64,000 nt of DNA from Liolophura sinensis (GCF_032854445.1 NC_088298.1:21663295-21727294), one strand, 5' to 3'; counted from the first letter of the stretch, positions 46,037 to 57,984 are shown. Translations and numbers: made by a program. Notes: a model not told the origin generated them from the letters alone.

Positions 46037-47034
46037 CTAAACATTACCACAATTACAGCATCACAAATCACACTAATGTGATTAGAAGTGCGATGATTCC
46101 ACCATTGTTATCTAATCTTAATTACTGCGAAGTTAGTTTACAGCCAACTGGGCTATATGCCTACCATTGTTATCTAATCTTAATTACTGCGAAGTTAGTT
46201 TATAGCCAACTGGGCTATATGCTGGGCTTTATGTTCTCCCATGCCCTCTAGTCTAAGGCAATCCCATGTTTTCATATTACTTAGCAGGTAAAAAAAAAAA
46301 ATGTAGCATGTTAGTGCATAACAAATGGGATGTTCCTGCATAAATGTAGCAGCTGCACAACCAACGGGTGTATTCAATTAAAAAAACAATCTGCCATATA
46401 TGTGTACCATGATACACAAATCAATTTGTGAACAAATGTAAAACACATACAATACAGTAATGTATCCTTAGCGCTTATATACTCTAATTCTGATTGAGAA
46501 GTAGACGGAACCAAAACGCTTTAGCGCCCTTGGGTCAAAAACGACCTTGAGCGGTAATCTACGCTCCCCTGCTGCAGCAAAATGACAGATGCAGCTGTCT
46601 GGTCAGACAATATAGCCAAACAAATACCGCCTGCCTATCCTTGAATATTTTGTCACAGACAAATATTTTAAGGAAGAAACTTTTTATCAATAGTGGCACA
46701 AATCCTCCTGATACTGAATTCATTTGGTCAGCTGGCTATGAATATCCTAATTGTTAAAATTTTGGAGACATCTGGTCTACTTCTTTTAGCCACTACACAC
46801 TAATTGTATGAGGAATATTTAGTTTCTTTTGTTTTCCCACAGTTAGTCTATCTAAAGACAAACATATTCATATCTTTACTTTTCGAAAAAGCTGGGAGAA
46901 AAATGTAACTTTACTTTCAGGACTACTATTATCTGTCCTAAAAATTAGAAGAATTAACGTCAGGAATAAAAAAAACCCACATGCCATGAAATATCCTTTA
47001 ATCTATCACCAATAAATGGAAAAAGGAATGTTAC
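46037..47034 (-). other. Intron 3 of the ELK gene (998 bp)
   Basis: Phase-1 intron from GTAACA to TGTTTAG. Apart from a 62-bp direct duplication at 46101-46221 near its 3' end, it is unremarkable AT-rich sequence with no open frame of note. Confidence 0.9.
46101..46221 (+). repeat. 62-bp direct duplication in intron 3
   Basis: ACCATTGTTATCTAATCTTA starts at 46101 and again at 46163, with almost no divergence, about 65 bp from the exon 4 acceptor. Confidence 0.95.
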
Positions 47035-47181
47035 CATTGGCCTCTTTGTCTCCGGTCTCTTCAATCTCATTGGGCGAGAGTCTTTCCCGCGTGATGTCCT
47101 TGTACGATACCAAGATAAGGACCACTTCCCGCTTCTCGTTTTTGATCGGAACGATGTCCAGCAGACACCAGAATGGTGTTC
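47035..47181 (-). CDS. ELK-type K+ channel, exon 3 (PAS domain, C-terminal half)
   Basis: 147-nt internal exon continuing exon 2 in phase (G|GA completes Gly). It encodes [20 protein letters not shown], then [11 protein letters not shown], the last strands of the PAS domain, followed by an acidic linker ([18 protein letters not shown]). [14 protein letters not shown] is one of the best conserved stretches of the KCNH family. The acceptor is TTTTTTTTAAAATAG|GA, with a long pyrimidine tract. The donor is ATG|GTAACA, weaker than the others because positions +5 and +6 are not the consensus G/T. Exit phase is 1, matching exon 4. The intron to exon 2 is 3,404 bp and the intron to exon 4 is 998 bp. 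Confidence 0.95.
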
Positions 47182-47943
47182 CTATTTTAAAAAAAAGAGA
47201 AAATTACAAGAATTTTTTGGTTAATTAGTATTGTTTACTCATCTTAAAGATATAAAGTAAGTTTTTATACTGAATTTGTCTAGACCTTATGTTGGATGAG
47301 GTAGATCCCGGATAAGAAAGAAGAAGAAGGCATTTCTGACAAAAAAGAATGAAACACAATGGAAGCATAAATGAAATATGTCACAAACAAAATAAATTAT
47401 CTTTACACTAATTTTCATGACAATAATCTCAAGTATTTTGACTGAAGTAATGCTTAACAGTTATGATTCCATATTTAATATTCTGACATAAACAAATTGA
47501 TCATGGCACTGACTTTTTCCGATTATCTAAATTGTTCATCCTAAATTCTTTTCATTAAATATCTCAAAACTTCAAACAAATGTTAAGAAGCAAATGCTGA
47601 TCAAATTGTTGCCATTAGCATTTATCCAGATTTTAATACTCGATCAGTTAGTTTATCAGCCTATTTTCCAGGCAGTACAAATAAATTAAAAGTTGGATAT
47701 AAGTTAAGAAATACTATTTTGCATCACACTGGATGTATGAATACTTACATTTTCAAAAAGTTGGAATTTACATGCCAACTAAATAAGTTACCTAATACCT
47801 AATACATTTTTTTTAGCAATGTAGTATAAATATGTTGTTTCTAAAGTTGAAAAAGAAAAACCTTTGATTATATGCTTTTAAATATCTTGAACAACTTTTC
47901 AAATTACACTTCATTAAAATTTGCAATCAGTGAAAAAAGAACT

Positions 47944-48150
47944 ACTGTAACTTTTCACATGTTTGCAATGTGTTTACTCAGACATATTCTGAAGGCATTA
48001 TTCTGTGCAGATCAATAAAATTATACTTTCCATGAAGCCCTAAAATTGGTTAATCCAACCAATGTAGTTTTGCCTCCAATTGAAAAATGTGCATAAATTG
48101 CACTTAAAGTTGCTCTTTCATATGCAAAAGTTTGCGGAATTAGGGTATAC
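47944..48150 (+). mobile_element. MITE-D copy
   Basis: Starts TACTGTAACTTTTCACATGT, then ACTCAGACATATTCTGAAGG and CCAACCAATGTAGTTTTGCC, ending near GCGGAATTAGGG. Confidence 0.65.
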
Positions 48151-48245
48151 CCAGTAAAGGGAAAAGGATGAAAGATGAAAGATTGCTACAATTTAAAACA
48201 AATCTCCACAAGCATTATTACCATTAAAAACAACTATAAGGCATT

Positions 48246-48264
48246 GGGGGGGGGGGGGGGGGGG
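48246..48264 (+). repeat. Poly-G run
   Basis: 19 consecutive G in intron 2 (C-run in the pre-mRNA). Confidence 0.95.
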
Positions 48265-48269
48265 AGGGG

Positions 48270-49277
48270 TCATCATGGTGGAGGGGAGCCACCTGATGTT
48301 TTACTATTAGAATTCAACTCTCCACCAGCATCATTACAATAAACCAAAGCTGGGCAGTTACAAAGTTGTCTCCCTTGGTCTTGTTTGAACAGGAGATTAC
48401 ATGAGTTATTGCCCTTTAGTGCACCTGGCAGGACAAGTACAGCTCACCCTTTTCAAGGGCCTTTCATCAAAGACTCATCAAAAATTACAAATCATTTCAT
48501 CCATAAACTTATTGATTTTTTTAAAAATTCAACCATTATTAACCTCAAAATGTAATTCCAAATGGTTTCGAGAGTAAATCTGATTCAAATAGACATCTGT
48601 TATTTGGTGTCCTCACTGCATGTAAAATTTACAACCTCCCCAATGTAGAAATACACAGTACATCACTTTTGTGCACACTTCCAATGAACAAATGTTCACA
48701 AATCTTGAAATCCAGCCAGATTGCATTAAAATTAGAAGATTTAAAGTGTAAGCAGTCAAGAAATACATTTCCATTTTACTTATTTTTCATATTTGGCAGA
48801 TCTAGCAAGATGTAACGAGGGCATGTATTTTTTAGGTTAGTGTAAAGTCAACATTTACAGATTTTAGAATTAGTACAATGCGGTCGGGGGGAGAAAGAAT
48901 TTTGGGGATGGAATACATAATTAAGAATAAAGCACTGGTTAAATGAGGTCAAGCATATGACCAGACAAAACTGAACAAACTACAACTGCCATGCCTAGAG
49001 CCAGAAAAAATAAAATAAAACAACATACTCTCTCCTACTATCGACCTATAAACTCCAGGCACCGCCATCGAAACATAATACTAAGAAATGAAGAAGTTTC
49101 TATTCAAGAGTAATAGCCTTTGTTCCTGGTATAGATCGTCTAGCACAGGTGACAGTCAACCAGTACGGCTTCGATGTAAAATGTGTGTTTCAACTCAGAG
49201 CTGAAATCATCATAGTACTGGGTTATGACACTTTAAGGAGCTTTAAATATTCTTTGTTCTAAAGCATTTTCAAGGAC
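48270..49277. other. No gene seen
   Basis: AT-rich part of intron 2. Confidence 0.5.
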
Positions 49278-49745
49278 TCAATACCTTACGTTTTCCAGCA
49301 CTTTTTAGAACCTAATGTACTATGTTTTCCTTTAGCACTTTTGAGGACATAACATCCTATGTTTTCCAGCAGATTTAAGGACATGCCTTGCGTTTTCCAA
49401 CACCACTGAGGACATAATATCCTACATTTTCCAGCAATTTTGAGAACATAATATCCTATGTTTTCCAGCACCTTTGAGGACATACCTTGCGTTTTTCCAG
49501 CACCTTTGAGGCCATAATATTCTACATTTTCCAGCACTTTTGAGAACATAATATCCTATGTTTTCCAGCACTTTTGAGAACATAATATCCTATGTTTTCC
49601 AGCACCTTTGAGGGCATACCTTGCGTTTTTCAGCACCTTTGAGGACATAATATCCTACATTTTCCAGCTCTTTTGAGAACATAATATCCTATGATTTTCA
49701 GCACCTTTGATGACCTAATACTCTACGTTTTCCAACGCTTTCAAG
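49278..49745 (+). repeat. 34-bp minisatellite, about 13 units
   Basis: TTTTCCAGCACTTTTGAGGA CATAATATCCTATG with variants ACCTTGCG and CCTACAT. It is in intron 2. Confidence 0.95.
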
Positions 49746-50580
49746 AACCAGTGAAAGTACCAACCTTTGTTTGGAGATTAATGGATATTATGGTAGTTTA
49801 ATTACTTATTGGTTCATTTGTAACTAAATCCCATATTATATTTCACAATGAAAAATCAATTACTGTATTTCACCTAAAGTTTAGCCTCTGTTAAGTGACA
49901 CATTTTGCTTGATTCTGATGAATGTGTCCATCTTATGGAACCACTATAGAGTTTTCCTGCAGTTAAAGCCATTTCTTATCAGAAAACTGGTATTGCTGAC
50001 ATCAAAAGGTCCTTATGTGCTTCTGAAAGTGCATTTGTACAGATCATACATACAACTTTCAAGGGCTCAAAATAAACACTTTTTCAAGGACTTTCAAGCT
50101 TTCAACAAAATTCACATACCCGCAGGATTTTAACGACAACTGGAAGCCCTGACAAATATGTATTTTTTTTTTCTTTTGGCAGTCAAAAAAAGTTTTAAAA
50201 GTTCACAAAAAATGTCTGAATAATTGGCCTAATTCCAGCACAAATTAAAATTAGGACATTGTAAATACCCTCCCTCTCCGTGCCTTCAACAGAAAATGAA
50301 ATTAGACAATGTTTGAATAGGAATGGCCTCAAATTGCAACTGTAGTCAGCCATAGCAGAATATAATGATCGGGTCTAAGTAAATCAAAAGAGTAGCGTAT
50401 GAATTTTTAAACATGTTCTGGTGGCGAAAAAAAACAAAAACAAAAAAAAAAGCAACAAGCAACTAAGTATTGACAGGAGTGGTCTTTGATTAACCATTTT
50501 TTTTCTATAAAAGCCGTAACTTCTGCTTTATACTCCACATGCAAATGATTCTTACCATTTTTACTTCAATTAATATTTCA
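49746..50580. other. No gene seen
   Basis: Remaining intron 2 sequence just downstream of exon 2; AT-rich with A and T homopolymers. Confidence 0.5.
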
Positions 50581-50585
50581 CTCAC

Positions 50586-50816
50586 CATTTTTCCGGTACA
50601 AGTGAACCTCTGCTTTATATTCCATCCGTAGTTCCAGGGCATGCTCGATTTTGTCTTTTTCATCTTGCGATGTGTCTGCGCCGTACAGGAAATCGCAGGA
50701 GCAGCATCGCCCCATGATGTGCGCGCGCACAAAGCCGGTGAGCTCACAGAAACCATCAGAGCAATAAACAATAGGGTAACCAGTAGCCTGAGCATTGCCG
50801 AGGACAAAGTTGCTAT
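50586..50816 (-). CDS. ELK-type K+ channel, exon 2 (PAS domain, N-terminal half)
   Basis: Internal coding exon of an ether-a-go-go family (KCNH) voltage-gated potassium channel, a plasma-membrane K+ channel with a cytoplasmic PAS (eag) domain. The 231-nt exon reads DSNFVLGNAQATGYPIVYCS, then DGFCELTGF, CSCDFLYG and ends at LYRKNG; this is the start and core of the PAS fold, and NAQ..GYPIVYCSDGFCELTGF is diagnostic of the family. The acceptor is TTTATTTGCAG|AT and the donor ATG|GTGAGT. It enters in phase 1 (the Asp codon is split) and leaves in phase 1. The missing first exon should encode the start Met and the PAS cap (family motif APQNTFLDTIATRF); I could not find it between here and 64000. 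The KCNH assignment is very secure; the ELK subtype rests mainly on exons 4 and 5. Confidence 0.95.
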
Positions 50817-50882
50817 CTGCAAATAAACAAAAGATACCCACAAGTTATAGATAGTTTATTCCTACAATCTCTTCATTTATTT

Positions 50883-51153
50883 ACAACTATTTATTTATTT
50901 ATTCATTTGATTGGTGTTTTACGCTGAACTCAAGAACACTTCATTCATTCAACGGTAGCCAGTATTATGGTGGGAGGAAACCCGCCAGGGCTTAGTAGAA
51001 ACCCAGGATCAATCGCAGGTTGCTGACAGACCTCCCCACGCACAGCCGGAGAGGAAGCCAGCATGAGCTGGACTTGAACTCACAGCGACCACATTGGGAG
51101 AGGTTCCTGGATCAATGCGTCACACTGGTGTGCTAACCACCTCAGCCACTGTA
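50883..51153 (-). mobile_element. SINE-A copy, near full length
   Basis: Reverse tail TTATTTATTTATTCATTTGA, then TTGGTGTTTTACGCTGAACT, the whole body and head to GTGTGCTAACCACCTCAGCC. It begins about 65 bp upstream of exon 2's acceptor in transcript order, so it sits at the very end of intron 1 in the gene's sense orientation. Confidence 0.9.
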
Positions 51154-51154
51154 T

Positions 51155-51410
51155 TTATTTGATTGTTATTTTATGCCAGACTCGATAATTTTTCGCTTAT
51201 ACAGTGGCAGTCATTCTGCAGGTGGAGGAAATGGGAGTGTACAGTACACAGTTTAAGCAAAAGTGCATTATCCAGTGTAAACCAGTGACTTTGGGAAAGT
51301 TACTAACAAACTTTCCCACGTGTGATATGTGCATATCTGTAGAAGATGAGTGTACAACAAAAAAAGTGTCACATGAATGTCAACCGCTTACTGTCATTAA
51401 TTAAGACCCC
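51155..51410 (-). mobile_element. SINE-B copy
   Basis: Reverse tail TTTATTTGATTGTTATTTTA TGCC, then CGCTTATACAGTGGCAGTCA and the B body (GTAAACCAGTGACTTTGGGA, AAGTTACTAACAAACTTTCC CACGTGTGATATG). It directly abuts the SINE-A copy. Confidence 0.75.
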
Positions 51411-51704
51411 CATACTCAGATGAGACAGACCAGGGGATTACAATATTCCCTGTACTAGTAATTGAATGGGAAGACACCATTTTTCTTAATCCCGTAGAAT
51501 GGTAAAGTGTGAACCAGAACCATGATCCATTGTTATGTCAAAAAATGACTGTTGTGCAACAAGCAACAATGTTACAATGTTACATTAATTTCTACTGTAA
51601 CGTTTTGTCTTTATTATGATGCCATAATGATGAGCTCGGAAAAGAAGATTTGACTTTGACAACGTAGGTGCTGCTGTGGTTAGTTAACTTTATTTATTCA
51701 TCTT
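51411..51704. other. No gene seen
   Basis: AT-rich spacer. Confidence 0.5.
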
Positions 51705-51968
51705 TGATTTATTTATTATTGATTTATTAACTTCTAATGGATTTTTTTTTCTGCTATACTCCAGAATATTTCATTTATACCACAGAGGCCAGCATTATCG
51801 TGAGAGGAAACCAGGCAGAGCCTAGGGCAATCTCATGCAAACCCTCCCACATATCACTGGAGAGGATGCCAACATGAGTTGGACTTGAACTCACAACAGC
51901 CGTGTCGCTGATAGGCTCCTGAATCCCTGTGTTGCCTTAGCATGCTGACCACAAGGCCACGGAGACCC
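51705..51968 (-). mobile_element. SINE-A copy, near full length, diverged
   Basis: Reverse 3' part CCAGAATATTTCATTTATAC, body CACTGGAGAGGATGCCAACA TGAGTTGGACTTGAACTCAC, and head ending AAGGCCACGGAGACC. Confidence 0.85.
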
Positions 51969-52576
51969 TCAACATTGATTAATGGGTTTGTCAATGGAGA
52001 TACCATAGCATGATCATTGCTATAAAGTACTTATCCAGTACTGGCAGATTGATATAAATGAAGTAATCCATCAAACATAATATCCAGTAAATGAATCCTT
52101 AATAATGATGATGCTGGTGCATTAATATTATGATAAACTTGCTATCAAATTGCTGTAGACCAAACAGTGTACTGTAATTCTTCAAACTCTAGACAGACCC
52201 CAACAACAGTTCTTTTCCAAAAGTTAAAATGATTCACTATTTATCAACTTGTAGACTACTACTAGGTTATCAATGTATACAAAGCCCTTCTTTATTTTTT
52301 CCCAGCATATATGTCAGCTCTGTTCTCAACTGAATTAAACCCTGCTATGAATTTAAGACCTACTACTGCAGTTAAACTAAAAACGCCTTTCCCAAGAACA
52401 GAAAAAATCTTTATCTTACTCAGGACCAGTTCTGTGGAATGCTTTGAGTAAAGAAATTCAGTGTTCTTCCTCGGTGCAATGTTTGAAGAACCGATATCTT
52501 CAAGGGGTTATATACTGAAAATGATACTTCCTTTTGAGAATGCCATCATATCACTCATGAGCTCATGTGCAGATGA
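51969..52576. other. No gene seen
   Basis: AT-rich. ACTGTAATTCTTCAAAC at about 52171 is an isolated MITE-D/E-type end. Confidence 0.5.
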
Positions 52577-54172
52577 GAAGGGGTTGGGAAAGGGCCATCA
52601 CCCACTCACTCATTCTGTGCTTTGAACATGTGTATCATGAGGTTCCAACTTCTGGAGGGGATAGGAAGGCGTCGGTAATGGGCCGTCTCCCACTCACTCG
52701 TTCTGTGCTCTGAACATGTGTATCATGAGGTTCCAACTTCTGGAGGGGATAGGAAGGCCTCAGTAATGGGCCGTCTCCCACTCACTCGTTCTGTGCTCTG
52801 AACATGTGTATCATGAGGTTCCAACTGCTGGAGGGGATAGGAAGGCGTCGGTAATGGGCCATCTCCCACTCACTCGTTCTGTGAACATGTGTATCATGAG
52901 GTTCCAACTTCTGGAGGGGATAGGAAGGCGTCAGTAATGGGCCATCACCCACTAACTCATTCTGCACTTTGAACATGTGTATCATGAGGTTCCAACTTCT
53001 GGAGGGGATAGGAAGGCGTCGGTAATGGGCCATCACCCACTAACTCATTCTGTGCTTTGAACGTGTATCATGAGGTTCCAACTTCTGGAGGGGAGAGGAA
53101 GGCATTGGTAATGGGCCATCTACCACTCACTCGTTCTGTGCTCTGAACATGTGTATCATGAGGTTCCAACTTCTGGAGGGGATAGGAAGGGATTGGGAAT
53201 GGGCCGTCTCCCATTCACTCGTTCTGTGCTCTGAACATGTGTATCATGAGGTTCCAACTTCTGGAGGGGATAGGAAGGCGTCGGTAATGGGCCGTCTCCC
53301 ACTCACTCGTTCTGTGCTCTGAACATGTGTATCATGAGGTTCCAACTTCTGGAGGGGATAGGAAGGCGTCAGTAATGTGCCATCACCCACTCACTCGTTC
53401 TGTGCTCTGAACATGTGTATCATGTGGTTCCAACTTCTGGAGGGGATAGAAAGGCGTCGGTAATGGGCCATCACCCACTAACTCATTCTGTGCTCTGAAC
53501 ATGTGTATCATGAGGTTCCAACTTCTGGAGGGGATAGGAAGGCGTTGGTAATGGGCCGTCTCCCACTCACTTGTTCTGTGCTCTGAACATGTGTATCATG
53601 AGGTTCCAACTTCTGGAGGGACAGAAAGCGGTGGGTAATGGGCCGTCTCCCACTCACCCGTTCTGTGCTCTGAACATGTGTATCATGAGGTTCCAACTTC
53701 TGGAGAGGATAGGAAGGCGTCGGTAATGGGCCGTCTCCCACTCACTTGTTCTGTGCTCTGAACATGTGTATCATGAGGTTCCAACTTCTGGAGGGACAGA
53801 AAGCGGTGGGTAATGGGCCGTCTCCCACTCACCCGTTCTGTGCTCTGAACATGTGTATCATGAGGTTCCAACTTCTGGAGGGGATAGGACGGCGTCGGTA
53901 ATGGGCCGTCTCCCACTCACTCGTTCTGTGCTCTGAACATGTGTATCATGAGGTTAAAACTTCTGGAGGGGATAGGAAGGCGTCGGTAATGGGCCATCAC
54001 CCACTCACTCGTTCTGTGCTCTGAACATGTGTATCATGAGGTTCCAACTTCTGGAGGGGATAGGAAGGCGTCGGTAATGGGCCGTCTCCCACTAACTCGT
54101 TCTGTGCTCTGAACATGTGTATCATGAGGTTCCATCTTCTGGAGAGGATAGGAAGGGGTCGGTAATGGTCTG
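52577..54172 (+). repeat. 88-bp minisatellite, about 18 units
   Basis: Landmark TGAACATGTGTATCATGAGG spaced 88 bp; each unit has TTCCAACTTCTGGAGGGGAT AGGAAGGCGTCGGTAATGGG CCGTCTCCCACTCACTCGTT. A 175-bp block recurs with identical variants at about 53510-53680 and 53690-53860, showing recent multi-unit duplication. Confidence 0.97.
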
Positions 54173-54504
54173 TCCCTGACTAACCTATGTCTTCCATTGG
54201 TTGGGATACTTATGGTGGCAAAATTCACACTTGCCTTTATTATTATTTCACTGTTTAAGTACTTTGTGTTGATTTAATTTGCCACTGTATATCTATATAT
54301 CTATATATATATATATATATATATATTGTTTTCAAAATCTTCTTGTGTTTACACAATCCAAATTACCATGTTTTCCTACACATATGTAATGTAACATATT
54401 GTTTCAAACTGTTTGTGTCTGAGGGCCTCACGGTAGTTTGGCATTGTAAGCATTATATTTTACCCTCTTGAAATAAAGCCATTATTATTATTATTATTAT
54501 TATT
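54173..54504. other. AT-rich spacer with two microsatellites
   Basis: (AT)n with ATCT at 54290-54327 and (ATT)n at 54480-54506. No gene seen. Confidence 0.7.
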
Positions 54505-54700
54505 ATCATAAAGCACTTTTCACAGTGGAATTTATGGATACAATTCTTGTGCAAATGACACCAAAAATGATTTGTTTGTGTTACTAAAGATGCAAACTTG
54601 GTAAAACTGTACACATTATTTCTCTACACAGCAAAATTCTCACAGAATGTTTCAAAATATTGGCTGAAGAGGTTGAAGAATTATGGTAGTTTCCTTTTTT
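54505..54700 (+). mobile_element. MITE-E copy, left end replaced by (ATT)n
   Basis: Interior GATTTGTTTGTGTTACTAAAG and TTCTCACAGAATGTTTCAAA; right end GAAGAGGTTGAAGAATTATG. Confidence 0.65.
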
Positions 54701-56757
54701 TGGTAATTATATAATTATTTTATTGTTTAAAATTTTGTGGCGAAAATCATGGAAACTGGACAATGTGTACTTTGTTGTAAGCATAACTGACAAACACATC
54801 TTCTCCAAAAATTCTCCAATCAGTACTGCAATGAACCGAGTGTGCTGCTAAAGGTATTTCAGAACAAAAATCTGTGACTTGTTCATTGAGGAAATATGCT
54901 GAGAATTTCTGACTTGTATCGTCTCAAATAAGAACATCTGCAGGCCACTACTACACCGTTAAAAGGTGTAGAAACATTAAAATGTTTCACCATCAGGTCG
55001 AAATAATGAAAAAAAATAAATATCCACTAATGACTGTATGATGATGCCATAACACTCAAAAATATTTAAAATTCATGGGGTTTTTTTACGGCAATTCATG
55101 AATGCGACATTCCATTCATGTCAATTCAGTCTTTATCTTGACTGATTACAACTCTGTCAACACCCATACATCAAAAAAAAAAAACAAAACAAAACAAAAC
55201 AAAAAAAACACGAAAATGCATGAATTTTTCGTGACTTTCTAAAAAAATTTCTTAACTTCATGACTATTCAAGTTTTATGACTGTGACAACTCAAATGACT
55301 GTCAACACCAAACAGAAGCTCCAGGAGTTCATGATAAAAGAGTCACGATTCGGGATAGAGCCAATTATTGTCATCTTCATACAAATGGACTAAGGTACAT
55401 GTATGAGAGCCATTCCCTGCTGTATCCAAGAATTTCAAAGAATGTCACAGATCAGTTACTGGAGCTGACAAGATCTCTGAATCCAAAAGAAATATTTCTG
55501 TGAAAAAAAAACAAAAAAACTCGCACTCGGCTGAGAGCTATTGTCCAGTGGGACTTGCCTTATTACAATGTAATTTTAACACAGGTACATTAAACGAGTC
55601 TAAATGGGGTGAAAAGACAGCAGAAAAAAAAAGAAAAAAAGAAAAAAAAAAAAAATTTACATCAAGTAATTCCTTTTTAGGCCTTCCACAATACAAAATC
55701 CTCGGAGACATTTCACTCCTGGGTTCACCTTAGTTACAGATCACTCGTAAACCGGGCGAAGTGAGCTGACGCCTCGCGCTTTTTGTTCATCTCAGGGTTT
55801 CTCTGAAAGGTCACATGACTTGAAGAGTTCGTAGTTTGTTCAGCATGTCGTGATGACTGCTGGAGCTCGCATCCTCTGCTCTTAGCATGGGCTTATCTTT
55901 CCTAGCTGACACCCTGCTTTTTGTGCATGCAGCCGCCAGTCCATTGGCGTGATTGGTTAGCTCGATCAATACCACAATGCACCCTAATTACACACGTGAG
56001 AAGTGAATTAAGCGTTAAATGCTCTCGATAACCCAGTGGTCTTAGCCACAAAAAAAAATTATCTCTGTTAAATTCACAGATTTTCAATGATTTCCCTTTT
56101 TTGTATTTCTTTTTTTAACGTTGTACAAAGCTACACATTGATCCGCGATGAGTTCAATACCCTAATGAGAAATAAATGGTATATCTGGCCAATGATTTAA
56201 ACGTAATGCAGTGGTCTGGGACAGTGGGAGGATGGGGGGGGGGGGCAGGGGGAGGGCGGGGGGAGGGCAGGGGTGATGAGGTAGCTGTTAAACTCTCTGA
56301 TTATTCATGACCTGTCTTTGCACACTGTCCACTCATCCCACATCAAAGACCAGTTCTATAGCTTAATGCGCCTGCAATTGTATATGGGCAAGACCATCTA
56401 AAAGTTAAAACCTCAGTGTGACATTGTGGTCTGGGCTAAGGATTACGCTTGTGAAGTGATCTACATTCACCCATCGTTTTCAGTTTTTTTATACAATATG
56501 AAAGTAACACATCGGCTAAGGGTTCAATATTCTATACTGTTTCCTCAAGTTGATAAGACAATTTAAAATTTAAAAAAAATAAGGTAAGCTTCAGTGGAAA
56601 ACCCAGTGAACTCTATGTTCCCCATAGCATTTAATAATATGTTTAGATTTATTTTTCTACCAAAAGACATGCAGTGAAATGTTGGGATTTTATGTTCACA
56701 GTTTTATGTGTAAGATTACATACGAAACTCTCATAACTGTGATACACGTTTGTGAGA
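54701..56757. other. No gene identified; GC-richer patch
   Basis: AT-rich flanks around a non-repetitive, GC- and CpG-richer patch at about 55735-56010 (see findings), followed by G-rich runs at 56234-56275. Contains A-rich homopolymers at 55172-55210 and 55622-55655. Confidence 0.45.
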
Positions 56758-56890
56758 TATTCATTTATTTATTTGATTGGTGTTTTATGCTGTACTTTAG
56801 AATATTTCACATATACGATGGCAGCCAGTATTATGGTGGGCAGAGCCCGGGGGAAACCCACAATTATTCCATTTGTGACATAATGACGCA
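56758..56890 (-). mobile_element. SINE-A/SINE-B chimeric remnant
   Basis: Reverse tail and 3' part of SINE-A (ATTTATTTATTTGATTGGTG, GGCAGCCAGTATTATGGTGG GCAGAGCCCGGGGGAAACCC) followed by CATTTGTGACATAATGACG, which does not match the A body. Confidence 0.75.
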
Positions 56891-57984
56891 CCAGTATTGA
56901 TTACATTGCATTTGTTCACGGTTTTCCTTGCTCTAAAAACAAGTTCATTGTGAATTTATTTTATTTTATTTATTTATTTGTTGTTATTGCTACATAGTGG
57001 ATGTTTCTAAAGTTTGGTCAAAATGAATTTAAAGGCATTGTAATGATACTAATTATTGCAAACCGCACCCCTTCAGCAACAGTTACAGATGAGGTTTCAC
57101 TCTTATCAAAGCACACCATACTGGTGAAAACTAAGTTTTTACTGAGATTTTTTCTTGGTGTTAATGTCTTTAAAATCCATATCTTGTCGTCAGCCAGCAA
57201 AAATATTCCCCATCTTATAGTTTTTTACATGGTTGGGTTATGTGCAACAAAGAATTTGTTAAGGATGGCCTCTAACATCATCAAGCTACAGGTAAATATT
57301 TAGCCTTTGCGTTCCCCAAGTAAAAGCTGCAGACAGAGTTTACTTTGCATAATGAAGGACGCTGATTTCAAGGTTTTCCGTACTTCTGCTGACAGTTCGA
57401 GAAATAACAGCCGTAACATAATTTTGCCGTCTACGCGTAGACTGCCTGAGGGCGGTCATACCCATTTCTCATCCATCGCACTGGCAATCAGTGTCGCCCA
57501 CAGACTACTCTTGAGGAGATTTTGAGAAAATTCCAGCAAACAGACCCAGCTAAAAGTCAAGCATTAATTCTCAGACTGAGAAAAAAAGGAGTATTTGATG
57601 GAGTCGATACTTAAATTGGCCAATTGGTGGCGCACGCACTCCAGCAAACACTAGACGGAGCCGACGAAATAAGATTTCTTCTTGACCCAGATGCATGTCC
57701 TCTATATAACCCAGACATGGGAGCCGAGTAGAAAGGTTTGTTGTCTGGATCATCAGGTTTTAATGGAATACCTTTTCTCTAGCAGTGCGGAATCAGGGTC
57801 TGTGACGAATTGACCGTTCTTAGTTTGAAATGCACGAGCAATATGGCTTTAATTCTTATTCTATCCACAAAACATCACTAACAATGGAGAAATCCCGAAT
57901 GAACAAAACACAATGTCCCGAATGAAGCAGGAAAGGTTTCTCATTTCTACATCGGTGAAACGCTACAGAATGAAACGCTACAGA
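56891..57984. other. No gene identified
   Basis: 57370-57530 and 57600-57740 are somewhat CpG-richer. ORFs on both strands (60-100 codons) have no recognisable similarity. Confidence 0.45.

Larger units (their letters stand above)
47182..50585 (-). other. Intron 2 of the ELK gene (3.4 kb)
   Basis: Phase-1 intron from GTGAGT (50585 downward) to AAAATAG (ending 47182). It contains a 34-bp minisatellite (49278-49745), a MITE-D copy (47944-48150) and a poly-G run at 48246-48264. Nothing coding was seen in the remainder. Confidence 0.9.

Noticed and set aside
57300-57753. TATA-like TATATAGAGG on the minus strand (around 57701-57710) with a CpG-richer stretch as the main ELK promoter
   Set aside because: No first coding exon with the PAS cap follows before exon 2, so there is nothing to tie it to; too weak to list as a promoter.
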